64,000 nt of DNA from Candidatus Onthomonas avicola (GTDB taxonomy: Bacteria; Bacillota; Clostridia; Oscillospirales; Oscillospiraceae): assembly GCA_018710845.1 (NCBI GenBank), contig DVJB01000062.1, positions 115,761-179,760 of the forward strand, written 5' to 3'. Made by a program: the position numbers and the translations under genes. Positions 34,510-42,470 of this stretch are shown piece by piece (within the stretch, counting starts at the first letter, position 1; the number at the start of each line of letters is the position of its first letter). The notes under the pieces were generated by a model that was not told where the DNA came from, made no database searches, and worked only from the letters and a program-made list of their open reading frames with translations.

Positions 34510-35532
34510 TCAATTGAATTTGTAGACCTTGCGGACAAAGCGATAGAGCCCCACGCTGATCTTCCGCCCCTGATAGCCCGGGAGATTGGTGACCATGGAC
34601 AGCGAGCGATACTTCATCTTATGATACAGCCGCTCGTCAATCCCGCGCAGATACTCCCAGAGTTCATCCTTCTTGCGCAGGGCCTCCTCCGTCCCGGAAA
34701 TCATGAGGAAGATGGAGGAGATGGTCATCATCATGGACAGATAGCGGCACATATACCGGTAGAGCTTCCGATTGCTCTCCCGCAGCGCCATCACGTCGCA
34801 GCAGTTGAGCATAATGCGCGTGATGCGCACCTGCTGATCGACGCGGCGGACCATCACCTGCTCGTTGACGCTCTGATCCTGGCGGCCGATAAAATAACGG
34901 TAGAAATCCAGGTCCATGTAATACATCGTCTTCACATACGGCAGTGGCTGGTAGACAAAGATATTGTCCACGTAGAACGTGTGCTTGGGCAGCTCGATGC
35001 CGCACTGGCGCAGCAGCTCGGTACGGTAAAAGACAGAATGCATCAGCAGATACTGCGAGGGGCTCCAGTGGCCGACATCCGGCCAGCCGAAGACCGTGCG
35101 CTCCGGAAAGACGTTGCGGTAACGGATGACATGACGGGTATTGTCCTCCACGTGCTCATAGACGTAGTTGCAGATGAGCATATCCACCCGCATCTCTCGG
35201 GCAACCCAGCCCCGCATGGTGGCGAGCACCTCCTGCAGGGCGTCGGTGTCCACCCAGTCGTCCGAGTCCACCACCTTATAATAGATACCGGAGGCGTTGC
35301 GCAGTCCCTGGTTCACGCCCTCGCCGTGGCCGCCGTTGGGCTGGTGGATCACCCGGATGATGTCCGGATGCTGCTCCGCGTAGCGGTCCGCGATGGCGCC
35401 GGTCTCGTCCGTAGAGCCGTCGTCTACCAGGATGATCTCCACCTCGTCGCCGCCGGTGAGCAGGGTGTCAATACAGTGGGACATGTACGCCGCCGAATTG
35501 TAGCACGGGACGGCAAAGGTAAGCAGCTTCAA
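34510..35532 (-). CDS. Family 2 glycosyltransferase
   Basis: 340 residues from TTG at 35532, preceded by GAGGAG at eight bases. GT-A fold: TFAVPCYNSAAYM, ILVDDGSTD, HQPNGGHGEGVNQGLRNASG and the DxD-type VDSDDW near residue 92. A C-terminal helical region of about 150 residues has no clear membrane helix. Such enzymes transfer a sugar from a nucleotide donor; the acceptor is unknown. Its own promoter and terminator make it monocistronic between spoIIGA and dpaB. Confidence 0.92.
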   Translation of the reverse strand: MKLLTFAVPCYNSAAYMSHCIDTLLTGGDEVEIILVDDGSTDETGAIADRYAEQHPDIIRVIHQPNGGHGEGVNQGLRNASGIYYKVVDSDDWVDTDALQEVLATMRGWVAREMRVDMLICNYVYEHVEDNTRHVIRYRNVFPERTVFGWPDVGHWSPSQYLLMHSVFYRTELLRQCGIELPKHTFYVDNIFVYQPLPYVKTMYYMDLDFYRYFIGRQDQSVNEQVMVRRVDQQVRITRIMLNCCDVMALRESNRKLYRYMCRYLSMMMTISSIFLMISGTEEALRKKDELWEYLRGIDERLYHKMKYRSLSMVTNLPGYQGRKISVGLYRFVRKVYKFN

Positions 35533-35584
35533 AGCAATCGCTCCTCATCTGTTGTAATCCGTTTCCAATCCAGAAACTTCACCT

Positions 35585-35613
35585 AGTATAGCACAGTTTC
35601 CCCACCTTGTTAA
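35585..35613 (-). promoter_or_regulatory. Promoter of the glycosyltransferase gene
   Basis: Minus-strand TTAACA (35608-35613) and TATACT (35585-35590) with a 17-base spacer. Confidence 0.75.
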
Positions 35614-35664
35614 GAGAGCCTTTCTTAATATTTTCTGTAAAACGGCTTAAAAGAACGGCACGCC

Positions 35665-36252
35665 TTATCCGGCGGCGAGCAGAACCGGCTGAAGCTGGCG
35701 CTCCTCCAGCGCCGCCTGCGCCGCCTGCCCGATCAGAGACATCTCAGAGACCAGAGAATTCGGTTTCCCGAACGGGTCATCCTGCCGGAAGGGGACGACA
35801 TAATAGTGCTTCCGGCACAGCAGGTCGCCCAGATTGCGCAGCGAGACGGACAGGCCGTCGTTGGTGGAGGGGGCGAGGAGAACCGGCCGGCCGTTTCGCA
35901 GGTGCGCCTTGGCTGCCATGGTGATGGCGGTGTCCGTGATGCCGCCCGCCAGCTTTGCCAGGGTGTTACCGGTACAGGGGGCGATGACGAGCAGGTCGAG
36001 CTGCTTTTTCGGCCCGAACGGCTCCACCTGTGAGATGCTGTCGAGCACGCCGTTGCCGCAGATTGCCTCCAGCTGCAGACGAAGGGTCTGGTTGCGGCCG
36101 AAACGGGTGTCCAGATGGCCGCTCGCCTCGGCAAGGATCGGGATGACCTGCCCGGCCTGCGGGACAAATTCCGTCAGCGCGCGCAGCGTTTGGGCATGGG
36201 TGCAGTAGGACCCGCATAGGGCGAAGCCTACCCGCGCTTGTTTCAGATTCAT
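35665..36252 (-). CDS. dpaB: Dipicolinate synthase subunit B
   Basis: 195 residues. Flavoprotein-like fold with VGFALCGSYCTHAQTL near the start, DLLVIAPCTGNTLAKLAGGI in the middle and APSTNDGLSVSLRNLGDLL in the second half, all conserved in SpoVFB. With DpaA it makes dipicolinic acid in the mother cell for loading into the spore core. Coupled to dpaA by ATGA. Confidence 0.95.
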   Translation of the reverse strand: MNLKQARVGFALCGSYCTHAQTLRALTEFVPQAGQVIPILAEASGHLDTRFGRNQTLRLQLEAICGNGVLDSISQVEPFGPKKQLDLLVIAPCTGNTLAKLAGGITDTAITMAAKAHLRNGRPVLLAPSTNDGLSVSLRNLGDLLCRKHYYVVPFRQDDPFGKPNSLVSEMSLIGQAAQAALEERQLQPVLLAAG

Positions 36253-37121
36253 ACTTCCAGCTCCTGCAGAATGTGATAGACGGTGTCTCGGATGATCTGC
36301 CCGGAGGTGACCGGGGCCGCCTTTCCGGGCAGGGAGAGCGCCCAGATCACCTTGGTCCCCAGCTGCGCGGCGGCCTTGAAGTTCACGCCGCCCGGCTTGG
36401 AGGCCAGGTCGATCACCAGGCAGTCCTCCTTCAAATCGAGCAGCTGCGGCAGGTCGAGCACCCGCGCCGGTACGGTGTTGATAATCAGATCATACGCGCT
36501 CAGCCAGCCGGTGAGCTGGCCGGTGTGCTCTGCGCGATAGCCATAGGCCTCGATCCAGGCCAGGTCCCCGTAGTTGCGGGCGGAGACAGTCACCTGCGCG
36601 CCCAGGCCGTGCAGCCGGTGCGCGAGTACCTTGCCCAGCCGGCCGAAGCCGATCACCAGCACCCGCAGTCCGAAGAGCGTGGTGGGAAGCTCCTCCATGG
36701 CGATCTGGATCGCCCCCTCCGCCGTCGGCACGGCGTTGGCCACCGCCAGCTCCTCCCGCTCAAAATAGTCCCGCAGGATCAGATGACGCCGCTCGGCCAG
36801 CACCCGCATGGCGGGCGTGACACGACCCGCGCAGACCAGCTGGCCCGCCTGCAGGCCGCCGAGCAGCTCCTCCACCGGGATGCGCAAATCGGAGAGCGGG
36901 GCGTTCAGGATGCCGTTCTCCACCGTGACCGGCAGCGGCAGCACGACACAGTCAGCCTGCTCCATCCCCTTCATCGTGTCCGAGCCGGGCAGGGCGCCGG
37001 GGTCCGGCCGGTGTTCCATCCCGTAGGTCTGGACGGTATGGCCGTCCTCCTGCAGCAGCTGGGCCAGCTTAACCTGACGCAGGTCGCCTCCCACAACCCA
37101 GAAACTCAGTGCGCGATGCAT
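36249..37121 (-). CDS. dpaA: Dipicolinate synthase subunit A
   Basis: 290 residues from ATG at 37121. An N-terminal domain starts SFWVVGGDLRQVKLAQLL; the NAD(P)-binding Rossmann fold has VLVIGFGRLGKVLA near residue 155, and the tail has VIDLASKPGGV. It oxidises dihydrodipicolinate (from the lysine pathway) to dipicolinate with DpaB. In Bacilli the operon is under sigma-K; no such promoter could be assigned here. An in-frame extension upstream runs into repeat element B and is rejected. Confidence 0.95.
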   Translation of the reverse strand: MHRALSFWVVGGDLRQVKLAQLLQEDGHTVQTYGMEHRPDPGALPGSDTMKGMEQADCVVLPLPVTVENGILNAPLSDLRIPVEELLGGLQAGQLVCAGRVTPAMRVLAERRHLILRDYFEREELAVANAVPTAEGAIQIAMEELPTTLFGLRVLVIGFGRLGKVLAHRLHGLGAQVTVSARNYGDLAWIEAYGYRAEHTGQLTGWLSAYDLIINTVPARVLDLPQLLDLKEDCLVIDLASKPGGVNFKAAAQLGTKVIWALSLPGKAAPVTSGQIIRDTVYHILQELEV

Positions 37122-37212
37122 ATCGGTTCCACCTTCTTTCTCCTTCCAGATGGCCCATTCTATGCGCCGGCCGGGAGGAGTGGAACCCGGCGTCTGCGCA
37201 AAACGGCAAAAT

Positions 37213-37503
37213 GCGCCGCCTGCAGGCGGCGCATCAGCGTGTCGACAAAGGTCGACACGCTCGAACAAAATCTACGATTTTGTTCGAAAAGTGCGGCCGA
37301 CCCGCGCGCCCCTTCGGGGCACACTCCCGGCCTCCCTGTGTTTTTGGGCCGGTACATGCCCGTCCCAAAAACGATATTTCACTCTATTTTGTTGCTAACG
37401 CAACAAAACTCCTGCGGAGGGCTTTCTGAACTTTTTATTTGTATTTGAAATTGGCAAAGATACTTTTTCGACAGTCTGAGGCGCCGCCTGCAGGCGGCGC
37501 ATC
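37213..37503 (+). repeat. Intergenic element B, bracketed by a 23-bp direct repeat
   Basis: An exact 23-bp hairpin sequence (GCGCCGCCTG / CAGGCGGCGC) is present at 37213-37235 and 37481-37503, enclosing a 245-bp core that ends ACTTTTTCGACAGTCTGAG. The right copy follows the stop of the SLOG-family gene at 37514 and would be its terminator. Core homology with element A is in the opposite orientation. With dpaA on the left this element fills the gap; the remaining 90 bases to dpaA contain only its leader. Confidence 0.85.
37236..37480 (+). ncRNA. Structured core of element B (candidate RNA)
   Basis: On the plus strand: H1 37236-37246/37251-37261 (11 bp), H2 37261-37272/37276-37287 (12 bp, sharing one base with H1), outer stem 37295-37299/37328-37332 enclosing H3 37308-37312/37316-37320, the conserved CACACTC after H3, H4 37340-37348/37364-37372 (9 bp) with loop CCGGTACATGCCCGT, CTCTA, then H5 37387-37395/37400-37408 (9 bp). 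Order, spacing and the 15-nt loop agree with element A. Element B has about 45 extra bases before its right end. Confidence 0.5.
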
Positions 37504-37513
37504 TCTGGCGGGG

Positions 37514-38023
37514 TTATTCCGGCAGGAGCAGTTCCATCTCTCTCCCCCGCTCTTTGGCATAGTGGAGCGTCTGCCAGGTGCCCCCGTTCGGCTGGCCGTC
37601 ATAGACGCCGATGATCTTGGCCGCGTGGTCCACCAGATAGCGGTTACGCAGGGCAAAGCAGGCGCGCGTATAGGCCGGGGAGACGACGACCAGCTCCTCC
37701 CGGCAGAGGTACAGCAGCTTGCGGTGCTCCTCCCGCTCCGGTTTGGGCCAGTGGCCCGCCTGTCCCGGATAGGGCAGCACCGGGATCAGCCGCACCTCCG
37801 GTTCCTCCTCCCGCAGGCGCAGCACCAGCCGGGCGCACAGCAGGTCCACCCCCCGCGCCATGCCGGAGAGAAAGCAGGTATATCCCTCCCGATAGCTGAA
37901 GCAGATTCGCTCCCAGAGCATCCGCTCGAGCGCCTGCGTGCGCAGGTCGCCGGGATTTTGCAGCCAGGGCAGGCGGTCCGGCCGGTGCCCGGTAAAACAG
38001 CAGGTGTGCGCGAGCGCTTCCAT
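37514..38023 (-). CDS. YpsA-like SLOG family protein (DUF1273)
   Basis: 169 residues from ATG at 38023 with GGAGGG five bases upstream (a GTG four codons earlier is possible). Conserved SLOG features: CCFTGHRPDRLPW near residue 9, FLSGMARGVDLLCARLVL near 50, LIPVLPYPGQAGHW, and the C-terminal GTWQTLHYAKERG. SLOG proteins bind nucleotide-derived ligands; YpsA has been linked to cell-division control in Firmicutes. Function here unproven. Confidence 0.9.
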   Translation of the reverse strand: MEALAHTCCFTGHRPDRLPWLQNPGDLRTQALERMLWERICFSYREGYTCFLSGMARGVDLLCARLVLRLREEEPEVRLIPVLPYPGQAGHWPKPEREEHRKLLYLCREELVVVSPAYTRACFALRNRYLVDHAAKIIGVYDGQPNGGTWQTLHYAKERGREMELLLPE

Positions 38024-38121
38024 AGGTCCCTCCACTAGAACATCCGTTTTATACCTATGCTATTACTATACAAGATTTCCCACGGCGGCACAAGTGGTGC
38101 GGTGGAAATTTTTATTTTCTA

Positions 38122-38149
38122 TTGCATTCCCGCCGCGGCGGTGTATAAT
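38122..38149 (+). promoter_or_regulatory. ribU promoter
   Basis: TTGCAT (38122-38127) and TATAAT (38144-38149), 16-base spacer, 20 bases before the riboswitch. Confidence 0.75.
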
Positions 38150-38171
38150 AAGGACGAACAACTGAATCGAT

Positions 38172-38296
38172 GTCTTCAGGGCAGGGTGAAATTCCCGATC
38201 GGCGGTGATGCAGCGAGAGCTGTCAGTCCGCGAGCCGTTTACGGTTGAACCGGTGAGATTCCGGTACCGACAGTGAAAGTCTGGATGGAAGAAGAT
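38172..38296 (+). promoter_or_regulatory. FMN riboswitch (RFN element)
   Basis: Contains the RFN blocks in order: TCTTCAGGGCAGGGTGAAAT, CCCGATCGGCGGTGATG, CAGTCCGCGAGCC, GGTTGAACCGGTGAGATTCC, and CCGACAGTGAAAGTCTGGAT ending GGAAGAAGA, which pairs with the 5' TCTTC. It binds FMN and lowers expression of the downstream riboflavin importer. Confidence 0.96.
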
Positions 38297-38346
38297 GTGT
38301 GGACGCGAATGTCTCATAGCATTGTGCCGTTGGGCGCAGTCTGTGG

Positions 38347-38406
38347 CTTCGGCGGAGCACGCCTGGAAGACCCCTTTCAGGCGTTCTATTCCGCCGGAGC
38401 TTTTTT
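38347..38406 (+). terminator. Regulated terminator of the FMN riboswitch
   Basis: CTTCGGCGGA (38347-38356) pairs with TCCGCCGGAG (38390-38399), with an inner ACGCCTG/CAGGCGT stem, followed by CTTTTTT (38400-38406). This places control at transcription elongation, upstream of the ribU ribosome site. Confidence 0.85.
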
Positions 38407-38437
38407 GCCGGCTCATGAGAAAGGAAGCGTATCCACC

Positions 38438-39100
38438 ATGTCCAACACCAGCAACAAGACCCATCAGATCGCCATCACCGGTGTGCTGTGCGCCGTGTCC
38501 TTCATCGCGGTGCTCCTCAGCCGGGTGATCCCCGACGTTGAGGGCTTTCTGAGCTACGACCCGAAAGACGCCATCATCGTGATTGCCGGATTCATCTACG
38601 GGCCGATCACCTCCATCGTCATCAGCCTCATCGTCTCCTTCATCGAGATGATCACCATCAGCGGGACCGGGATTTACGGCTTTCTAATGAACGTGGTTTC
38701 TACCTGCGCCTTTGCCTGCCCGGCCGCGCTGATCTATCACCGCGCGCGCCGGATGCGCTGGGCCATCGTGGGTCTGGGCGTGGGGATGGTCAGTATGACG
38801 GCCGTCATGCTGCTGTGGAACTACATCATCACGCCGCTCTACATGGGCGTGGACCGGGCGGTGGTCGTGGCCATGCTGCCCACCGTCTTTCTTCCCTTCA
38901 ATCTGATCAAGAGCGGTATCAACGCCGGTCTGACCATGGTGCTCTACAAGCCCATCGTGGGCACACTGCGCCGGGCCAAGCTGCTGCCGGAGGCGGATGC
39001 CGAGCACAAGGGGCATTTTAACCTCGGCTTCACCCTCTTCTCCCTGGCGGTCCTGGCGACCTTTATCCTGCTCTTCCTCAGCTTCACCGGCGTGATCTGA
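38438..39100 (+). CDS. ribU: Riboflavin ECF transporter S component RibU
   Basis: 220 residues, six hydrophobic segments, from ATG at 38438 with AAAGGAAG upstream. Typical patterns are IAITGVLCAVSFIAVLLSRV, FLSYDPKDAIIVIAGFIYGP (the DPKD motif of RibU) and FNLIKSGINAGLTMVLYKPI. It binds riboflavin in the membrane and works with a shared ECF energising module encoded elsewhere. The upstream FMN riboswitch fits this assignment. Confidence 0.95.
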   Translation: MSNTSNKTHQIAITGVLCAVSFIAVLLSRVIPDVEGFLSYDPKDAIIVIAGFIYGPITSIVISLIVSFIEMITISGTGIYGFLMNVVSTCAFACPAALIYHRARRMRWAIVGLGVGMVSMTAVMLLWNYIITPLYMGVDRAVVVAMLPTVFLPFNLIKSGINAGLTMVLYKPIVGTLRRAKLLPEADAEHKGHFNLGFTLFSLAVLATFILLFLSFTGVI

Positions 39101-39110
39101 CCGGGATAGA

Positions 39111-39162
39111 AAACCGGCGGTATGCCTCCGTGCACTGCGCACGCAAGGCATACCGCCGGTTT
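39111..39162. terminator. Bidirectional terminator after ribU
   Basis: Sixteen-base perfect arms AAACCGGCGGTATGCC and GGCATACCGCCGGTTT between two converging genes. Confidence 0.85.
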
Positions 39163-39170
39163 CGATGTAC

Positions 39171-39986
39171 TCACTCTTCGCCCGTGAGCGTGCTCAGCAG
39201 ACGGATCGCGCCAAACCCGGCCGCCAGTGTCACCAGACAGAGCAGGATCTCCCATCCGCTCGGGATACCGGGAAACACCTCCGCCAGTGAACCGACCACA
39301 AAGCCGAGAATCATCAGATAGGCCGGCTGCGGATAGGTCTTCATCGCGTACTCCAGAATCTTGGTGGTCAGGATGACGCCGAGCAGCAGCCCCGCGCCGA
39401 GCGGCACCAGGAAGGGCAGGTAGAGCTCGCTGATCGCCAAAATCATCTCATCGTAGAGCCCCAACATCAGCAGGAAGGAAGAGACGCTGATGCCGGGCAG
39501 GACCAGGGCGATAGCTGCGAGCACGCCCGCGAGCAGCAGGGCGGCCATCCCCGCGATCCCCTCCTGCCGGCTGTCCGCCCCCGCCGATGGCAGGAGGGAG
39601 CAGAGCCAGACCACTGCCAGACCGATCACGATCCAGACCGGAATCTTCCAGGAAAAGCGCTCCACTTTGGCCTGTTTGAGAATCAGCGGGATGCCGCCCG
39701 CCACCGCGCCGAGGAAGAAGTAGAGCGTGGGCATCCGCCAAAACTCGTTCTCGATCAGACTGAGCAGGGGCTTGGCAAACAGCAGCATCCCCACCCCGGC
39801 CCCGCCGACAAACAGGATCAGCAGCAAAAGATTTTCCCGGACATTTTTAAAAAAAGAGCTGACGGCGGAGACCACGCGGTCGTAGATGCCGAGAATCATC
39901 ATCATGGAGCCGCCGCTGACGCCGGGCACCAGCATGGTTCCGCCGACGATCAGTCCTTTGAGCACTGTTATGATATTGTTTCGCAT
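39171..39986 (-). CDS. DUF368 membrane protein, PopT-type polyprenyl-phosphate translocase
   Basis: 271 residues with about eight helices. Starts MRNNIITVLKGLIVGGTMLV and contains the duplicated motifs VPGVSGGSMMMILGIYDRVV and LPGISVSSFLLMLGLYDEM that define DUF368. Members (PopT) have been shown in other bacteria to recycle undecaprenyl phosphate across the membrane for cell-wall synthesis; the function here is by family. Monocistronic, start with AAAGGTG upstream. Confidence 0.92.
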   Translation of the reverse strand: MRNNIITVLKGLIVGGTMLVPGVSGGSMMMILGIYDRVVSAVSSFFKNVRENLLLLILFVGGAGVGMLLFAKPLLSLIENEFWRMPTLYFFLGAVAGGIPLILKQAKVERFSWKIPVWIVIGLAVVWLCSLLPSAGADSRQEGIAGMAALLLAGVLAAIALVLPGISVSSFLLMLGLYDEMILAISELYLPFLVPLGAGLLLGVILTTKILEYAMKTYPQPAYLMILGFVVGSLAEVFPGIPSGWEILLCLVTLAAGFGAIRLLSTLTGEE

Positions 39987-40097
39987 TCGATTCGCACCTT
40001 TCCGGGCAGCGGAGTGACGCACTCCGCATCTCGTTCCGTATCTTCCACGTGGCCCGCCGGTCCGGCCGGACGCGGGACGGTTGGCGAACCAATCACG

Positions 40098-40126
40098 ATT
40101 GTACCGCGCTCCCGGAGCAGAATCAA
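40098..40126 (-). promoter_or_regulatory. Promoter of the DUF368 gene
   Basis: Minus-strand TTGATT (40121-40126) and TACAAT (40098-40103), 17-base spacer. Confidence 0.7.
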
Positions 40127-40240
40127 GAGCGAATGGGAAATTTAATTTGTTTTTAAGGGGAAATATGCCATCCGGCGCGCCGCGGCCAGAGACCGCTTGA
40201 CAGGGCGCAGCTTTTATGAGACAATGCTCATGTGAGAATT

Positions 40241-40254
40241 AGAACATATGTTTG
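40241..40254. promoter_or_regulatory. LexA box of the dinB-znu operon
   Basis: AGAACATATGTTTG agrees with the Firmicutes SOS box CGAACRNRYGTTYC at 12 of 14 positions, including the full GAAC-N4-GTT core. It overlaps the -35 element TTGACT (40252-40257), with TTAGAG at 40274-40279 as -10, an ideal place for repression. Confidence 0.75.
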
Positions 40255-40302
40255 ACTTTTTCTCTTCCTTGTGTTAGAGTACCAGAACAGAGGAGGCGCG
40301 TG

Positions 40303-41553
40303 ATGGCGGATCGTACCATTCTGCACTGTGATCTGAACAGCTTCTTCGCCTCGGTCGAGCTGCTGGACTATCCCCAGCTGCGCGATCGGCCGGTCGCGGT
40401 CTGCGGCGATCCGGAGGCGCGCCACGGCATTATATTGGCCAAAAATGAGGCGGCCAAGGCCTATGGGGTTCAGACGGCGGAGACCGTCTGGCAGGCGCGC
40501 AAAAAGTGCCCTGAGCTGGTGCTGCTGCCGCCCCACCACCAGCGCTACCGGGAATACTCCAGGAAGGTGAACGCCATCTATGGCCGGTACACCGATCTGG
40601 TAGAGCCGTTCAGCATTGACGAGAGCTGGCTGGACGTGACCGGGACGCTCCATCTCTTCGGCCTGGATGGAAAGGGACTGGCCGACCGGCTGCGCCGGGA
40701 GGTGCGGGAGGAGCTGGGGCTGTCCATCTCGGTGGGCGTCTCCTTCAACAAGATCTTTGCCAAGCTGGGCAGCGACTATAAGAAGCCGGACGCCACAACG
40801 GTGATCGACCGGGAAAACTACCGCGCGGTCGCCTGGCCGCTGCCGGTCACCTCCCTGCTGTTTGCCGGCCGGACCGCCGCCAAGCTGCTGGCCCCCTATG
40901 GGGTGAAGACCATCGGGGACCTGGCCCGGATGGAGGCGGACACCCTCACTCAGCTGCTGGGGCGGCAGGGCGCGCGCCTGTCGGAGTACGCGCGCGGACT
41001 GGAGCGCTCCCCCGTGGTCCCCGCCGGACAGCGGCCGCCGCCCAAATCCGTGGGCAATGGGATGACCTTCCGGCAAAACCTGACCGGCGAGGATCAGGTC
41101 CGCACCGGGCTGGAGCTGCTCAGCGATACGGTGGCCACCCGTCTGCGCCGGGCAGAGCGCAAGGCATCGTCCGTACAGGTCACCATTCGGGACGCCAACT
41201 TCAAGACCATCACCCGCCAGCAGGCCCTGCCGCTGCCCACCAATCTCTCCCGGGAGCTGGCGCAGGCGGCGCTGGAGCTGGTGCGCGCGAGCTGGAATTT
41301 TACCGTCCCCATCCGGATGCTCACTGTCACGGGACAGAACCTTGTCCCAGAGTGGGCGGCGACGGAGCAGCTCGACCTCTTCGCCCCGGAGCGAGGTCCC
41401 CAGCGGGAGCGCCTGGAGCGTCTGGAGCGGACAGTGGACGTCATCCGGGAGAAATACGGCAAGGACGCCATCGCCATCGGAACCCTTTCCCGACGGGGAC
41501 AATTTGTCGAGCCGCCGCAAGACCATATCTCATTTAAGGACCATGAAGTATGA
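40303..41553 (+). CDS. dinB: DNA polymerase IV (Y-family)
   Basis: 416 residues from ATG at 40303 (GAGGAGG upstream). Catalytic motifs HCDLNSFFASVE near residue 8 and SIDESWLDVT near 103 carry the metal-binding acids; RSVG-type helix-hairpin-helix (YGVKTIGDLARMEADTLTQL) and the little-finger domain (VGNGMTFRQNL) follow. It does error-prone translesion synthesis. Controlled by a LexA box. Its stop codon overlaps the start of the zinc-binding lipoprotein gene (ATGA). Confidence 0.95.
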   Translation: MADRTILHCDLNSFFASVELLDYPQLRDRPVAVCGDPEARHGIILAKNEAAKAYGVQTAETVWQARKKCPELVLLPPHHQRYREYSRKVNAIYGRYTDLVEPFSIDESWLDVTGTLHLFGLDGKGLADRLRREVREELGLSISVGVSFNKIFAKLGSDYKKPDATTVIDRENYRAVAWPLPVTSLLFAGRTAAKLLAPYGVKTIGDLARMEADTLTQLLGRQGARLSEYARGLERSPVVPAGQRPPPKSVGNGMTFRQNLTGEDQVRTGLELLSDTVATRLRRAERKASSVQVTIRDANFKTITRQQALPLPTNLSRELAQAALELVRASWNFTVPIRMLTVTGQNLVPEWAATEQLDLFAPERGPQRERLERLERTVDVIREKYGKDAIAIGTLSRRGQFVEPPQDHISFKDHEV

Positions 41554-42470
41554 AAAAAGTATTGTTACCCCTCTTGCTCTCCGCCCTGCTCCTCCTGTCC
41601 GGCTGCGGCGGAACCGTGCGGACGGATGAGGCGGCGCTCTCTCTCGCCTGCACCACCTACCCGGTCTATCTGCTGGCCAACACCATTGCCGGCGGTCTGG
41701 ACGGTGTGGAGGTCACGCTGGTGATCGATCAGCAGGTCTCCTGCCTACACGACTATACGCTGACCATGCGGGACATGCAGGCGGTGGAGCGCTCCGACGC
41801 GGTGATCTGCAACGGGGCGGGGCTGGAGGATTTTCTGAGCGACGCGCTGACGGGCGCGGTGGTGATCGACTGCTCTGCCGGCGTCGAGCTGCTCTACGGC
41901 GGGCACCATCACGACGGGGAGGAGCTTGTCGGGGACCACGCGCAGGAGGAGGCGGACCCCCACATCTGGATGCATCCGGAGAACTACGCCCGCATGGCCC
42001 GCACCCTGGCCGGGGCGCTCGCGGAGCTGGACCCGGAGCGGTCGGAGACCTATCTGGCGCGCGGAGAGGACTGCGCGGCGGAGCTGGAGGGCTTCTATCA
42101 GTCCCTCCGGGAGGGCGAGGCCGCGCGGGCGCTGGCGGGGACCTCCATCATCACGTTCCACGACGGCTTCTCCTATTTCGCCGAGGCGTTTGACCTGACC
42201 ATCGCCGCTGCGATTGAGGAGGAAGAGGGCGCGGAGGCCTCCGCCCGCGACCTGCGGGAGACGATCGCCATCGTCGAGCAGTTTGGCCTCCCCGCCGTCT
42301 TCACTGAGGTGAACGGCTCGGACAACGCGGCGGGCATTATCTGCCGGGAGTGCGGCGTGGAGATGGCCCAACTGACCACCGTGATGAGCGGAGAGCCCGG
42401 CGCGGACATCGCCGCCTACGAGGCGGCCATTGAGCAGAACCTGAATACCATCTGGGAGGCGTATCAATGA
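41550..42470 (+). CDS. znuA: Zinc ABC transporter substrate-binding lipoprotein
   Basis: 306 residues. Signal peptide with lipobox LLLSGCGG. Metal-binding cluster A-I pattern: histidines in SCLHDYTLT, DPHIWMHPENYARM and ITFHDGFSYF plus an acidic ligand near EVNGSDN; a short His/Asp loop GGHHHDGEELVGDH lies between the first two. This is the ZnuA/AdcA group. It captures Zn(II) outside the membrane and delivers it to the permease. Coupled to dinB upstream and to the ATPase gene downstream by four-base overlaps. Confidence 0.93.
   Translation: MKKVLLPLLLSALLLLSGCGGTVRTDEAALSLACTTYPVYLLANTIAGGLDGVEVTLVIDQQVSCLHDYTLTMRDMQAVERSDAVICNGAGLEDFLSDALTGAVVIDCSAGVELLYGGHHHDGEELVGDHAQEEADPHIWMHPENYARMARTLAGALAELDPERSETYLARGEDCAAELEGFYQSLREGEAARALAGTSIITFHDGFSYFAEAFDLTIAAAIEEEEGAEASARDLRETIAIVEQFGLPAVFTEVNGSDNAAGIICRECGVEMAQLTTVMSGEPGADIAAYEAAIEQNLNTIWEAYQ

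Larger units (their letters stand above)
39987..40302. other. Intergenic region between the DUF368 gene and dinB
   Basis: 316 bases holding divergent promoters. The left part is the leader of the DUF368 gene; the AT-rich right part (40135-40260) ends in the LexA box and dinB promoter. No further gene or RNA was recognised. Confidence 0.6.

Noticed and set aside
37381..37440. Element B core as an intrinsic terminator region only
   Set aside because: The hairpins lie in the order seen in element A and most lack a following U tract, so termination alone does not account for them.
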